Made by a program: the position numbers and the translations under genes
Notes under the pieces: generated by a model
Database searches by the model: none
Told to the model about the DNA's origin: nothing
What the model saw: the letters and a program-made list of their open reading frames with translations, nothing else
Shown: piece after piece, positions 5,769 to 13,725 of the stretch
Position numbering within the stretch: the stretch's first letter is position 1
Layout of the letters: each line of letters begins with the position of its first letter
Assembly: GCA_035541995.1 (NCBI GenBank)
Contig: DATKMG010000513.1
Coordinates: 1-14,561, forward strand
Direction of reading: 5' to 3'
Length of the DNA: 14,561 nucleotides
From: DATKMG01 sp035541995
GTDB taxonomy: Bacteria > Acidobacteriota > Terriglobia > Versatilivoradales > Versatilivoraceae

Positions 5769-8489
5769 ATGAAGACCGTCATTCGGATTTATACCAAGGA
5801 TATTTCATTTTTAGTGTGCTTCCTCATCTCGGGGATGGTTCTGGCCGAACCTGGTGTCGCGACATCGGCAGCACCCATTCCGGCACCGTTGCCATTGCGC
5901 GACGCCTGGACTCTGCAATCCTCTCGCAAAGTTAGCGAGGGCGGAGAGATCATCGCATCGAAAACCTTCCAACCGCATGGTTGGTATCGGACGGCGGTCC
6001 CTTCGACAGTCGTGGCAGCGCAAGTGGCAGCAGGCGAGTTGCCGGATCCTTACTTTGGGATGAACCTGCGAAATTTCCCGGGGATGACCTACCGGATAGG
6101 GGCCGTTTTCAACCATCTGCCGATGGACAAAGACAGCCCGTATGCCTGTTCGTGGTGGTACCGGACCGAGTTCAAGGTGCCCCGGGAATACGAGGGTAGG
6201 ACCATCTGGATGCATTTCCAGGGGATCAACTATCGAGCCAACGTCTGGTTGAACGGGGGCAAAATTGCCGACGCCAGTGACATTGCAGGCGCGTACAGAA
6301 TCTTGGAACTCAATGTCACCCGGCTGCTGCTTCCAGGGCAGGACAATGTCCTGGCCCTCGAAGTTTTTGCTCCCACCGAAAATGACCTTGCCATCAATTG
6401 GGTGGATTGGAACCCCACACCTCCAGACAAGAACATGGGAATCTGGAGAGGGGTCTATCTCGACACTACCGGACCAGTGAGCATCCGTTTTCCGCAAGTG
6501 GTCACGCATTTCCCTGACACATCTTTACAGCAGGCGGATTTGACCGTGATGGCTCAATTGCACAACGCAACGGATAAACCAGTCGCAGGTGAGCTGGAAG
6601 CCCTGGTCGACAATGTCCACCTCCGGCAGAATCTAAGCCTGCAGCCTCATGAGACCCGCTCCGTCCAGTTTGCCCCCCAACAGTTTCCTGAATTGAGAGT
6701 CAAGCAGCCAAAGCTGTGGTGGCCCCGAGAAGTCGGGACACCAAACCTACTTAACCTTGCCGTTCGATTTTCCACGGAGGGCAAACTGTCCGACGCCCAA
6801 CAGGTGCGCTTTGGAATCCGCGAAGTGACTTCTGAACTGACAGAAAGAGGACATCGCCTGTTTCGCATTAACGGCAGGAAAATACTGATACGCGGTGCCG
6901 CATATGCTCATGACATGTTGCTGCGTCATCCTTCTCCTGACACACTCGAAGCCCATTTCCAGTACGTGCAGGAAATGAACCTTAATACCATCCGGCTTGA
7001 AGCACAGTTAGGGAACGATGAGTTCTTTGACCAGGCTGACGAGAAGGGAATCCTCATCATGGCTGGCTGGTGTTGTTGTGACATCTGGGAGCGTTGGAAG
7101 AAGTGGAAGCCGGTCACTCTGGAAGTGGCTCGCGAATCATTGCGAAGTCAGGCGCTCAGATTGCGCCGACATCCCAGCATGTTGGTTTGGCTCAACGGCA
7201 GCGATGGTCCGCCGCCAGAAGATGTGGAGCGTGCCTATTTGCAGGTCCTTAAAGAGACGGACTGGCCGAATCCAAGTGTCTCTTCTGCCGCGGGTGACTC
7301 CACCACCGTGACTGGTCCATCTGGCGTAAAGATGCCCGGGCCGTATGATTACGAGCCACCCTCCTATTGGCTTGTTGACAATAAGAAGTATGGCGGTGCT
7401 TTTGGCTACAACACAGAAACCAGTCCTGGCCCCGCCATTCCCCCTTTGCAGAGTCTGAACAAAATGCTCCCTAAGGAGCACTTGTGGCCGATCGACGAGG
7501 TCTGGGACTATCACAATGCCGGAGAGCGTTTCAAGAACTTGAACCGCTACAACCAGGCGATGGATGCCACCTACGGTCCGGCTTCGAGATTGGAGGATTA
7601 CCTCAGGAAATCTCAGGCCATGGCGTATGACGGACAACGAGCCATGTTCGAGGCCTATGGGCGAAACAAGTATATCTCCACAGGCGTTATCCAATGGATG
7701 TTGAACAATGCCTGGCCATCACTCTACTGGCATTTGTACGACTATTACCTCTATCCGGCAGGAGGCTACTTCGGAACCAAGAAGGCCTGTGAGCCGCTAC
7801 ACGTTCAATATTCTTATGATGACCGCAGTGTGGTCGTCGTCAACAGCCGGCAGGAGCCATTCTCCGGGTTGGCCCTCACAGCGCGTCTGACAGACTTCAA
7901 TCTCAAGGAGATATTCTCGAAGGAGGTGAAGACGGACGTCGAACCCGACAGCTCCAAGCAGATACTGGCCCTTCCAGCTTTCGCTCCTGAACCTGCTAAG
8001 GCTGTGTACTTCCTGAAGCTCTCGCTCCGCAATAAGTCCGGGAAAGAGGTCAGTTCCAACTTCTACTGGCTCCCGGCCCAGCTTTCTACGCTTGCGTGGG
8101 ATAAGACTCCGGATACCGCCTTTACGCCGATTGCAATATTCGAAGACCTGACTGAGCTCAATCGTCTGCCGCAAGTCCGGATGCAGGCAAAAGCCAAGGT
8201 AGAGAAGAATCCGGATGCTGACCTGGTTCGTATCTCACTTCACAATCCAAGCCTGAATCTAGCGTTCCAGGTCCATCTCGGCATACGTCAGGGCGATTCG
8301 GAAGAAGAAATACTTCCCGTATTGTGGGAAGACAATTATCTGGCGCTGATGCCGGGTGAGTCAAAAGAAATTACAGCACGATACCTCAAGCCGGGTGCCC
8401 TCGGAAAGCGAGCAACATTGAGAGTGGATGGCTGGAACGTAGAGCCCGCAACCGTCTCACTTTCTGCAGAACCGAAAGACAAGAAATAG
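5769..8489 (+). CDS. csxA: Secreted GH2 exo-beta-D-glucosaminidase (CsxA-like)
   Basis: Enzymes of this type remove single glucosamine units from the non-reducing ends of chitosan oligomers (EC 3.2.1.165). The 906-residue protein starts at ATG 5769, 6 bases after GAGGAA (5757-5762); an upstream extension to 5655 lies inside leuB and is rejected. Residues 1-26 form a signal peptide (hydrophobic SFLVCFLISGMVLA, probable cut before EPG), so it acts outside the cytoplasm. A jelly-roll sugar-binding domain (about 40-240) contains YRTEF, NYRANVWLNG and NMGIWRGVYL. Immunoglobulin-like and TIM-barrel domains follow (barrel about 350-660), with LRRHPSMLVWLNGSDG around acid/base D479 and YNTETSPG around nucleophile E550. 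These align with D469 and E541 of Amycolatopsis CsxA, as do GPYDY, STGVIQWMLNNAWPS and the last ~200 residues. No carbohydrate-binding module is appended. GWCCCDIWE (433-441) has three adjacent cysteines where CsxA has GWECCDKWE. Confidence 0.92.
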   Translation: MKTVIRIYTKDISFLVCFLISGMVLAEPGVATSAAPIPAPLPLRDAWTLQSSRKVSEGGEIIASKTFQPHGWYRTAVPSTVVAAQVAAGELPDPYFGMNLRNFPGMTYRIGAVFNHLPMDKDSPYACSWWYRTEFKVPREYEGRTIWMHFQGINYRANVWLNGGKIADASDIAGAYRILELNVTRLLLPGQDNVLALEVFAPTENDLAINWVDWNPTPPDKNMGIWRGVYLDTTGPVSIRFPQVVTHFPDTSLQQADLTVMAQLHNATDKPVAGELEALVDNVHLRQNLSLQPHETRSVQFAPQQFPELRVKQPKLWWPREVGTPNLLNLAVRFSTEGKLSDAQQVRFGIREVTSELTERGHRLFRINGRKILIRGAAYAHDMLLRHPSPDTLEAHFQYVQEMNLNTIRLEAQLGNDEFFDQADEKGILIMAGWCCCDIWERWKKWKPVTLEVARESLRSQALRLRRHPSMLVWLNGSDGPPPEDVERAYLQVLKETDWPNPSVSSAAGDSTTVTGPSGVKMPGPYDYEPPSYWLVDNKKYGGAFGYNTETSPGPAIPPLQSLNKMLPKEHLWPIDEVWDYHNAGERFKNLNRYNQAMDATYGPASRLEDYLRKSQAMAYDGQRAMFEAYGRNKYISTGVIQWMLNNAWPSLYWHLYDYYLYPAGGYFGTKKACEPLHVQYSYDDRSVVVVNSRQEPFSGLALTARLTDFNLKEIFSKEVKTDVEPDSSKQILALPAFAPEPAKAVYFLKLSLRNKSGKEVSSNFYWLPAQLSTLAWDKTPDTAFTPIAIFEDLTELNRLPQVRMQAKAKVEKNPDADLVRISLHNPSLNLAFQVHLGIRQGDSEEEILPVLWEDNYLALMPGESKEITARYLKPGALGKRATLRVDGWNVEPATVSLSAEPKDKK

Positions 8490-8543
8490 TTGAGATGACG
8501 AAGACAGCGTAGGGAGGCGGTAATCATGGTGTCAACTTGAGCC

Positions 8544-8595
8544 AAGGTGAACTCCGCAGGGGTTCTGCAGTTTGGATATTTGAGACACCTTTTTT
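8544..8595 (+). terminator. Weak candidate terminator after csxA
   Basis: AAGGTG (8544-8549) pairs with CACCTT (8586-8591), and the second arm runs into a T-rich stretch ending at 8595. An overlapping alternative is GGTGTC (8528-8533) with GACACC (8584-8589). The stems are short and the loop is long, so this is a weak call. Confidence 0.25.
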
Positions 8596-8635
8596 GGAGT
8601 GCGCTGGCTTGCCAGTCGAGCCGCCGCACTCCAAA
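8593..8635. repeat. REP-like palindromic element
   Basis: TTTGGAGTGCG (8593-8603) and CGCACTCCAAA (8625-8635) are perfect 11-bp complements. Inside the 21-base loop, CTGGC (8604-8608) and GCCAG (8611-8615) form a second small stem. The whole is GC-rich between A/T-rich ends, lies in an intergenic gap and resembles dispersed extragenic palindromes I recall from soil Verrucomicrobiota and related genomes. Only one copy is in the window, so repeat status is inferred from form. CTTCG/CGAAG at 8646-8659 is a further small stem. Confidence 0.5.
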
Positions 8636-8749
8636 GTGCCGCACCCTTCGGTCGCGAAGAGAAATGTCTAATCCCTGCGTTTTGGCCCGGAAACAAATTC
8701 TTGCATCAAAAGCCCGAGAACGGTGACCCTTTTGAATGAGGGATGGCCA

Positions 8750-9232
8750 ATGTTCACCATGAAAGCTATCGGAAAAGTGCGAAGCCCTTACACAGAAACC
8801 TCCCAAATCCCCAAGGGCCTTGATGCGCGGCATGACGTCGAGGGTGTCCTGGAAATCCTGCCGGAGTTCGAGTCGGGACTGACTGACATTGAGGGGTTTT
8901 CGCATCTGTTTGTTATTTGGGTCTTCGATCAAGTCGAAGGCTTCGACTTAATAGCGAACCCACCGACTGACAACCGTCCCCACGGTGTGTTTGCAACCCG
9001 CTCACCGCGACGGCCGAACCCGCTCGGCCTTACGGTAGTGCAGTTACTTGGACGCAACGGGCCAAGCTTGCACGTCGGTGGCGTCGACATGCTGGACGGC
9101 ACGCCGATCCTCGACATAAAGCCCTATCTCTCCAGCATCCCGGCTGAAAAGCTGAAACGTGGGTGGCTCGCAGAAGCGGAGGCGCGCAAGCCGAGGCTGG
9201 AGGATGATGAAGGGGAAGCTATTGGCAATTGA
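8750..9232 (+). CDS. trmO: TrmO/TsaA-family tRNA m6t6A37 methyltransferase
   Basis: TrmO uses S-adenosylmethionine to N6-methylate threonylcarbamoyladenosine at position 37 of ANN-decoding tRNAs, mostly tRNA-Thr(GGU) in E. coli. The 160-residue protein is a single beta-barrel TsaA/UPF0066 domain. It shows IGKVRSPY near the N-terminus (7-14), DIEGFSHLFVIWVFD (46-60), RPHGVFATRSPRRPNPLGLT (76-95, the family signature) and the DMLDGTPILDIKPY strand (113-126). E. coli TrmO is about 235 residues; the extra C-terminal domain is absent here, as in many short homologues. ATG 8750 is chosen because GAGG at 8738-8741 stands 8 bases before it; GTG 8723 and ATG 8759 are less well placed. The 3' end overlaps the next gene by 29 bases in another frame, suggesting translational coupling although the functions look unrelated. 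Tail residues 151-160 are acidic. Confidence 0.88.
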   Translation: MFTMKAIGKVRSPYTETSQIPKGLDARHDVEGVLEILPEFESGLTDIEGFSHLFVIWVFDQVEGFDLIANPPTDNRPHGVFATRSPRRPNPLGLTVVQLLGRNGPSLHVGGVDMLDGTPILDIKPYLSSIPAEKLKRGWLAEAEARKPRLEDDEGEAIGN

Positions 9233-11927
9233 CAGGCGTCTTCTTTCGTCGGGCAATCACATTTCCCGGGTAATTCTTGCCGTGTCCGTGGCCGCTTGCA
9301 CGGCCGCCTGGTCGGAAGTACAAAGGGGGCCGGTTGAAGTAGTTGGAGTTTCCCCAAGTAATTGTACAAATCTGCCTGTCAGTCAGATCGTCACCCCGGT
9401 GGGTCGGCAGGTGGAACTCCCTGGATTGCGCCCGCAAGCGCTGTCCATAAGTCCCGACGGACGACTATTGATCACATCGGGCCTGACAAACGAACTCATA
9501 GTTATTGACCCTGCTTCCGGGGCCATTCGTCAACGAGTTCGGTTGCCCTCCGACCGGGCCTCCACTCCGCCTCTGTCCTCGCAGAACATCCTGGAACCCG
9601 CCAAGGAGGGCCAGTTGAGTTACACCGGCCTCGTCTTCTCCCACAGCGGTAAAAGGATCTACTTGAGCAATGTGAACGGCAGCGTGGAAGTTTTCAGTGT
9701 GGCTTCCGACGGCAAAGTCAGTGTTCTCTCTTCCTATTCCCTGCCGCCAACTGCCGCCCCCCGGCGTCAGGAGGAGATTCCCGCTGGTCTGGCTCTTTCT
9801 CCCGACGATAAGAAGCTCTACGTCGCGCTCAACCTCTCGAATCGCCTTGGCGAGTTTGAGGCTTCCAGCGGAAGACTGTTACGACTCTTCGACGTCGGTG
9901 TCGCACCCTATGACGTCATCCTGGTCGGATCGAAGGCCTACGTCAGCAACTGGGGCGGAAACCGACCGGAGCCCGGCGACACGGTAGGCCCGGCGGGTCG
10001 GGGCACCGAAGTGAGGATAGATCCCGTGACCGGAGTCGCGCGAGAAGGGTCAGTGACCGTCATCGATTTGAACACGGGAACCACGCGATCGCAAGTTGGT
10101 GTCCAATTGCATGCCTCAGCCCTCGCCCTATCTCCCGACCGTCGTTTCGTGGTCTGCGCGAATGCAGCCAGCGACAACTTGAGCGTCATAGAAACCCGCA
10201 CAGACAAGGTTGTCGAGACCATCTGGACTAAACAAACCCCCGCTGATCTCTTCGGAGCCTCGCCGAACGCACTAGCGTTCGACCGCAAGGGCCGGTTCCT
10301 CTATGTTGCCAATGGTACCCAGAACGCCATTGCAGTTGTTCAATTTGACCCTGGTGGCCGCAAGTCCCAGTTGCTGGGCCTGATCCCCGTCGGTTGGTTT
10401 CCTGGCGCCGTCGTGTACCACCCGAAGCTGAAACGACTTTGTATCGCCAACATCAAGGGTTTCAGGTCCCAGAAGGGACGAGACCCGGACAGCGGCGGTG
10501 AGGGCTACAATTCCCACCAATATTCCGGCTCTTTGTCCCTGGTGTCAGTTCCGAAGGAGTCGGAATTGCCCCGACTCTCGGCCACCGTCTACGAGAACTA
10601 CCGCCGCGAGCAGATTGCGTTGGCCACGCTCCCGGCGCGCGGTGGTCAAGCTCCGAAACCGATCCCGACACGAATCGGAGAACCGAGTGTCTTCAAGCAT
10701 GTCGTTTATGTGATCAAAGAAAACCGCACCTACGACCAGGTCCTCGGGGCCATCGGCAAGGGGAACGGCGATCCGGCATTATGCATTTTTGGCGAGCACG
10801 TCACACCCAACCAGCACAAGATCGTTCGGGAGTTTGTTCTTCTTGACAATACATACTGTAGCGGTATCCTCAGCGCTGACGGCCACCAGTGGTCGACTGC
10901 GGCCTTCGGTACAGACTATCTGGAGAAGTCTTTTGCCGGTTGGCCGCGGAGCTATCCTGACGGTATGGGCGAAGATGAAATTGACGCTCTCGCTTACGCT
11001 CCCAGCGGTTTCATCTGGGACAACGCGCTACGGAACGGCAAGACACTGCGTGACTATGGTGAGTTTGCCCTCCCTGAGGTCCATTGGGCCGATTCATTAC
11101 GCAAAGAAGATCCGGACTGGAGGGCATGCTGGAAAGAGTTTTCGGACCCTCAGGGGGAAATTACCTTCGCCAGCAAGCCGGGAGTGGAAACTCTTCGGCC
11201 CTATATGGCCGTGAATACGGTGGGCTGGAGTCTGGAAGTGCCGGATCTTTTTCGAGCTCGCTTTTTTATCAACGAACTCCATGAGTTCGAAAAGAAGGGA
11301 ACCTTTCCCAACCTCGTCATCATTTGTTTACCAAACGATCATACCCACGGCAGCCACGGAGGCTATCCGACTCCAGCCGCCTATGTGGCTGACAATGATC
11401 TTGCATTCGGCCGGATCGTCGAGGCGATCAGTCATAGCCGTTTCTGGCCGGAAACGGTCATTTTCGGCATCGAAGACGATCCTCAAGACGGCTGGGACCA
11501 CGTGAGCGGCTATCGCACGACGGCTTACTGTGTCAGTCCGTACACCAAGCGCGGGGAAATCGTCAGCATCCAATACAACACCATTAGCATCCTGCGAACG
11601 ATCGAGCAGATACTGGGCTTGCCCCCCATGAATCAATTCGACGCGGCTACCGCGCCGATGTTTGATTGTTTTACCGGGCAAGCCGACTTCACCCCCTTTG
11701 AGTCTGTCCTGAATAACATTCCGCTCGATGAAATGAATCCGCCTCCAGAAGAGATTTCTGACCCGCTTTTGCGCAAACTCGCCCGACTTTCGACAAAGCT
11801 CAATTTCAAGAGAGCGGATGCCTGCCCGGAAGACTTGTTGAATCGCATTCTTTGGCACGCAATGAAAGGGAGTGCTGCCCCTTATCCAGAGTGGGCCGTG
11901 ACGCTGGTGAGGGGGAATGATGACTGA
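9204..11927 (+). CDS. Secreted beta-propeller (YVTN/YncE-type) plus phosphoesterase protein
   Basis: The 907-residue two-domain protein starts at ATG 9204 (GAGG at 9193-9196, 7-base spacing; ATG 9207 also possible). Residues ~19-38 contain a hydrophobic export segment (ISRVILAVSVAACTAAWS), so it is probably periplasmic or outer-membrane associated. About 55-460 is a seven-bladed-type propeller with repeated 'ALSISPDGRLLITSG', 'LVFSHSGKRIYLSN', 'GLALSPDDKKLYVAL' and 'ALSPDRRFVVCAN' blades, related to YncE surface proteins. About 500-870 is a phosphoesterase domain of the phospholipase C/acid phosphatase type (alkaline phosphatase-like fold). It has KENRTYDQ (505-512), SADGHQWS, PNDHTHG (710-716) and EDDPQDGWDHV (757-767), with the D/H/E residues expected to bind metal. 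Family members hydrolyse phosphomonoesters or phospholipids; the substrate here cannot be read. The start lies inside trmO, so both may be translated from one mRNA. Confidence 0.85.
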   Translation: MMKGKLLAIDRRLLSSGNHISRVILAVSVAACTAAWSEVQRGPVEVVGVSPSNCTNLPVSQIVTPVGRQVELPGLRPQALSISPDGRLLITSGLTNELIVIDPASGAIRQRVRLPSDRASTPPLSSQNILEPAKEGQLSYTGLVFSHSGKRIYLSNVNGSVEVFSVASDGKVSVLSSYSLPPTAAPRRQEEIPAGLALSPDDKKLYVALNLSNRLGEFEASSGRLLRLFDVGVAPYDVILVGSKAYVSNWGGNRPEPGDTVGPAGRGTEVRIDPVTGVAREGSVTVIDLNTGTTRSQVGVQLHASALALSPDRRFVVCANAASDNLSVIETRTDKVVETIWTKQTPADLFGASPNALAFDRKGRFLYVANGTQNAIAVVQFDPGGRKSQLLGLIPVGWFPGAVVYHPKLKRLCIANIKGFRSQKGRDPDSGGEGYNSHQYSGSLSLVSVPKESELPRLSATVYENYRREQIALATLPARGGQAPKPIPTRIGEPSVFKHVVYVIKENRTYDQVLGAIGKGNGDPALCIFGEHVTPNQHKIVREFVLLDNTYCSGILSADGHQWSTAAFGTDYLEKSFAGWPRSYPDGMGEDEIDALAYAPSGFIWDNALRNGKTLRDYGEFALPEVHWADSLRKEDPDWRACWKEFSDPQGEITFASKPGVETLRPYMAVNTVGWSLEVPDLFRARFFINELHEFEKKGTFPNLVIICLPNDHTHGSHGGYPTPAAYVADNDLAFGRIVEAISHSRFWPETVIFGIEDDPQDGWDHVSGYRTTAYCVSPYTKRGEIVSIQYNTISILRTIEQILGLPPMNQFDAATAPMFDCFTGQADFTPFESVLNNIPLDEMNPPPEEISDPLLRKLARLSTKLNFKRADACPEDLLNRILWHAMKGSAAPYPEWAVTLVRGNDD

Positions 11928-12176
11928 GCAGGAGGGGTGCACTCGAAAATGACAAGCGGAACCGCAGATCCCGAACCTCGGGATCTGACGTTGGGGGGGG
12001 GTGGGTTATGATCGGTATCGTGAATCCCCGAAGAGAGAAATAGTGAGCGCTCGAGATTGAGTAACTCCAAATCCGAGATGTCGCATATTGAGGAACAGTC
12101 AACAGCCAAGGCGAGCACACGCCTGGGCCCAGAACTGGCACAAACACAGATGGATAACACCTAGCCAGGAGGAGCT
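11928..12176. other. Intergenic spacer with strong hairpin and G9 run
   Basis: The 249-base gap contains a perfect 10-bp hairpin (listed separately), then G9 at 11993-12001 followed by TGGG. No clear promoter is visible. TTGAGT at 12057-12062 resembles a -35 box but lacks a -10 partner at normal spacing. AGGAGGAG at 12167-12174 serves the next gene. Confidence 0.4.
11965..11987 (+). terminator. Perfect 10-bp hairpin without T-tract
   Basis: CAGATCCCGA (11965-11974) and TCGGGATCTG (11978-11987) are exact complements around a 3-base loop, 37 bases after the phosphoesterase stop. The position suits a transcript end or mRNA-stabilising hairpin, but the following sequence is G-rich rather than T-rich, so a standard intrinsic terminator is doubtful. 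Confidence 0.4.
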
Positions 12177-12977
12177 ATGTTTAGATGGTTGATTCTAATT
12201 GCCGGACTTTTGTTGACAACCACAACGGCAACTGCCCAGGATTGGGCGAAGGCACAACTCGAAAAATCCACACGCCATCAGGAGTGGGTGAAGGTGAAGG
12301 CCGGCACACGTGAGCTGCAGGGTTTCATTGTTTATCCTGAAGTCAAAGATCGGGCAGTCGCGGTGGTCGTGATCCACGAGATCTTTGGGTTGAGCGACTG
12401 GGCGCGCGGTGTCGCGGACCAACTGGCCGAGGCTGGCTATATTGCCCTTGCTCCTGATTTTCTATCGGGTATGGCGCCTGGCGGAGGCGGCACTGCCGAA
12501 TTCCCAGGACGAGATGCAATTACAAAGGCTGTCTCATCGCTACCCCCGGAGCAAGTGACAGCAGACCTGAATGCCTCGATTGATTATGTCGCCAAGTTGC
12601 CCGCCTGCAACGGGAAAGTAGTCGTGGCTGGCTTTTGTTGGGGGGGCAGTCAGACATTCCGCGAGGCTACCAACAACCAATCAATCAAAGCGGCCTACGT
12701 CTTCTACGGTACTGGCCCGGACAAAGAAGAGGATATTACCCGAATCCAATGTCCTGTCTACGGCTTTTATGGGGGCAATGATGCTCGTGTCAATGCCACC
12801 ATTCCACAATCAACAGAACTGATGAAAAAGGCAGGCAAGATCTATGAGCCCGTTACATACGATGGTGCTGGCCATGGTTTCATGCGGGCCGGCGAAGCAC
12901 CTGATACCAATGAGGCCAACAAGAAAGCTCACGACGAAGCCTGGAAACGCTGGAAGGAATTATTGAAGAAGATTTGA
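12177..12977 (+). CDS. Secreted dienelactone hydrolase-family alpha/beta hydrolase
   Basis: The 266-residue protein has a strong Shine-Dalgarno (AGGAGGAG, 2 bases before ATG, with the core AGGAGG at 4) and a clear signal peptide (residues 1-20, cut before QDW), so it is exported. The mature part is one alpha/beta hydrolase domain. IHEIFGL (66-72) carries the conserved Glu68 of dienelactone hydrolases, AGFCWGG (151-157) the nucleophile C154, GGNDARV (199-205) the acid D202, and DGAGHGF (229-235) the base H233. This Cys-Asp-His triad is that of dienelactone hydrolase, which opens 4-carboxymethylenebutenolide lactones in aromatic catabolism. Many exported homologues have unknown ester or lactone substrates, and no aromatic-degradation gene is nearby, so only family is assigned. 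It stands alone, 249 bases after the phosphoesterase gene and before a gene-poor stretch. Confidence 0.9.
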   Translation: MFRWLILIAGLLLTTTTATAQDWAKAQLEKSTRHQEWVKVKAGTRELQGFIVYPEVKDRAVAVVVIHEIFGLSDWARGVADQLAEAGYIALAPDFLSGMAPGGGGTAEFPGRDAITKAVSSLPPEQVTADLNASIDYVAKLPACNGKVVVAGFCWGGSQTFREATNNQSIKAAYVFYGTGPDKEEDITRIQCPVYGFYGGNDARVNATIPQSTELMKKAGKIYEPVTYDGAGHGFMRAGEAPDTNEANKKAHDEAWKRWKELLKKI

Positions 12978-13092
12978 CCTTTGGATGCCCCGCCAAGTGA
13001 GAGAAAATGCGGAAGAAATTTCAGGATAGGGATGCGCCGCTGCGTATCCACGACCGGAAACCCAAGCCGGAAGCTTAGCATCGCCGCCATAC

Positions 13093-13120
13093 AACCCCAG
13101 GTGCCTTGGCTCTGGGTTTT
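13093..13120 (+). terminator. Candidate terminator of the dienelactone hydrolase-family gene
   Basis: AACCC-C-AG (13093-13100) pairs with CTGGGTT (13112-13118) with one bulged C, and the descending arm merges into TTTT (13117-13120). It lies 115 bases after the stop of the hydrolase gene. The stem is imperfect and the T-run short. Confidence 0.3.
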
Positions 13121-13146
13121 GGATATATGTGAAGGGACAGGAGGCC

Positions 13147-13195
13147 GGGATCGCCGAGCCCCAGCTCGGTTGCCGATGTGGGCGTCGGCGATCCC
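13147..13195. repeat. Nested palindromic element (REP/MITE-like)
   Basis: GGGATCGCCGA (13147-13157) and TCGGCGATCCC (13185-13195) are perfect 11-bp complements. Within them, CCGAGC/GCTCGG (13154-13159 and 13164-13169, 4-base loop) and GCCGA/TCGGC (13172-13176 and 13185-13189) form smaller stems, so the DNA can fold as one long stem or two side-by-side hairpins. The compact, GC-rich, intergenic form resembles dispersed bacterial palindromes. Only one copy is in the window. Confidence 0.45.
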
Positions 13196-13725
13196 AGGCA
13201 GCCCGACGGAACTCGGAACCGTCGTCCCAGTTGCAGGGCGAGGAGCTCCTGCCCCACTCTGGGCCTGGACTAATTTACTTCGCTTGTACAGGGCTCTCAG
13301 GGGAAGCAGAGGCATTCTGCTGCTGCACCTCTCGAAGGATGTCCAAAAGCTACTGCCGTGGTGGCCATTCATGTTCGGATTCACTTGCTTTTCCGACCTT
13401 TCTTAGCGTGTCATTTTCTTAAGCTACAGTACTCAAACGCACCTCGGGCTCACATTTAGACCAACGCGCGACTGGTTGACGCGCATGTCCTAAGGTGGTA
13501 GTGTTAACCTCGATTCGGCCACGCTGCGGCAGGAGTTTTCCCTCACTCCGTTAATCTCGGGTTTTCCCGGAATTCATGCCAGGCACTTCTACAGTCCTTC
13601 ATGGTACTCGAGTGACTCATGTCTCGCCGGTTTCCCATTTCTACAAACGATCGCGAGAGGCCCCATAAGGATGCCGGGGAACATATCGTCCCAACCGGTC
13701 TCAAGAGGGACAGCATAGAACGCGA

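Larger units (their letters stand above)
12978..13725. other. 748-base gene-poor region rich in palindromes
   Basis: I see no credible gene. Frames at 12981-13406 (+) and 12929-13384 (-) are open but have no recognisable motif, no good ribosome-binding site and run through strong palindromes. Several inverted repeats cluster at 13093-13250: a candidate terminator, a nested element at 13147-13195, CGACGG/CCGTCG around 9 bases at 13204-13224, and the perfect palindrome AGGAGCTCCT at 13241-13250. From 13400 to 13725 nothing structured stands out. The DNA may be a decayed gene plus repeat insertions. Confidence 0.5.

Noticed and set aside
8336..8932. 198-codon frame on the - strand
   Set aside because: It spans the end of the glucosaminidase gene, the palindromic spacer and the start of trmO. 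All three are explained on the + strand, and its translation shows no family features.
11328..11942. 204-codon frame on the - strand
   Set aside because: It is antisense to the conserved phosphoesterase domain and has no protein-like motif.
12981..13406. 141-codon + frame and an overlapping 151-codon - frame
   Set aside because: Both pass through the nested palindromes, lack ribosome-binding sites and have no recognisable motif. Chance open frames are likely in this base composition.
13490..13570. Possible tRNA (GATTCGG-like segment near 13511)
   Set aside because: The stretch cannot be folded into acceptor, D, anticodon and T arms; only a partial T-loop resemblance is present.
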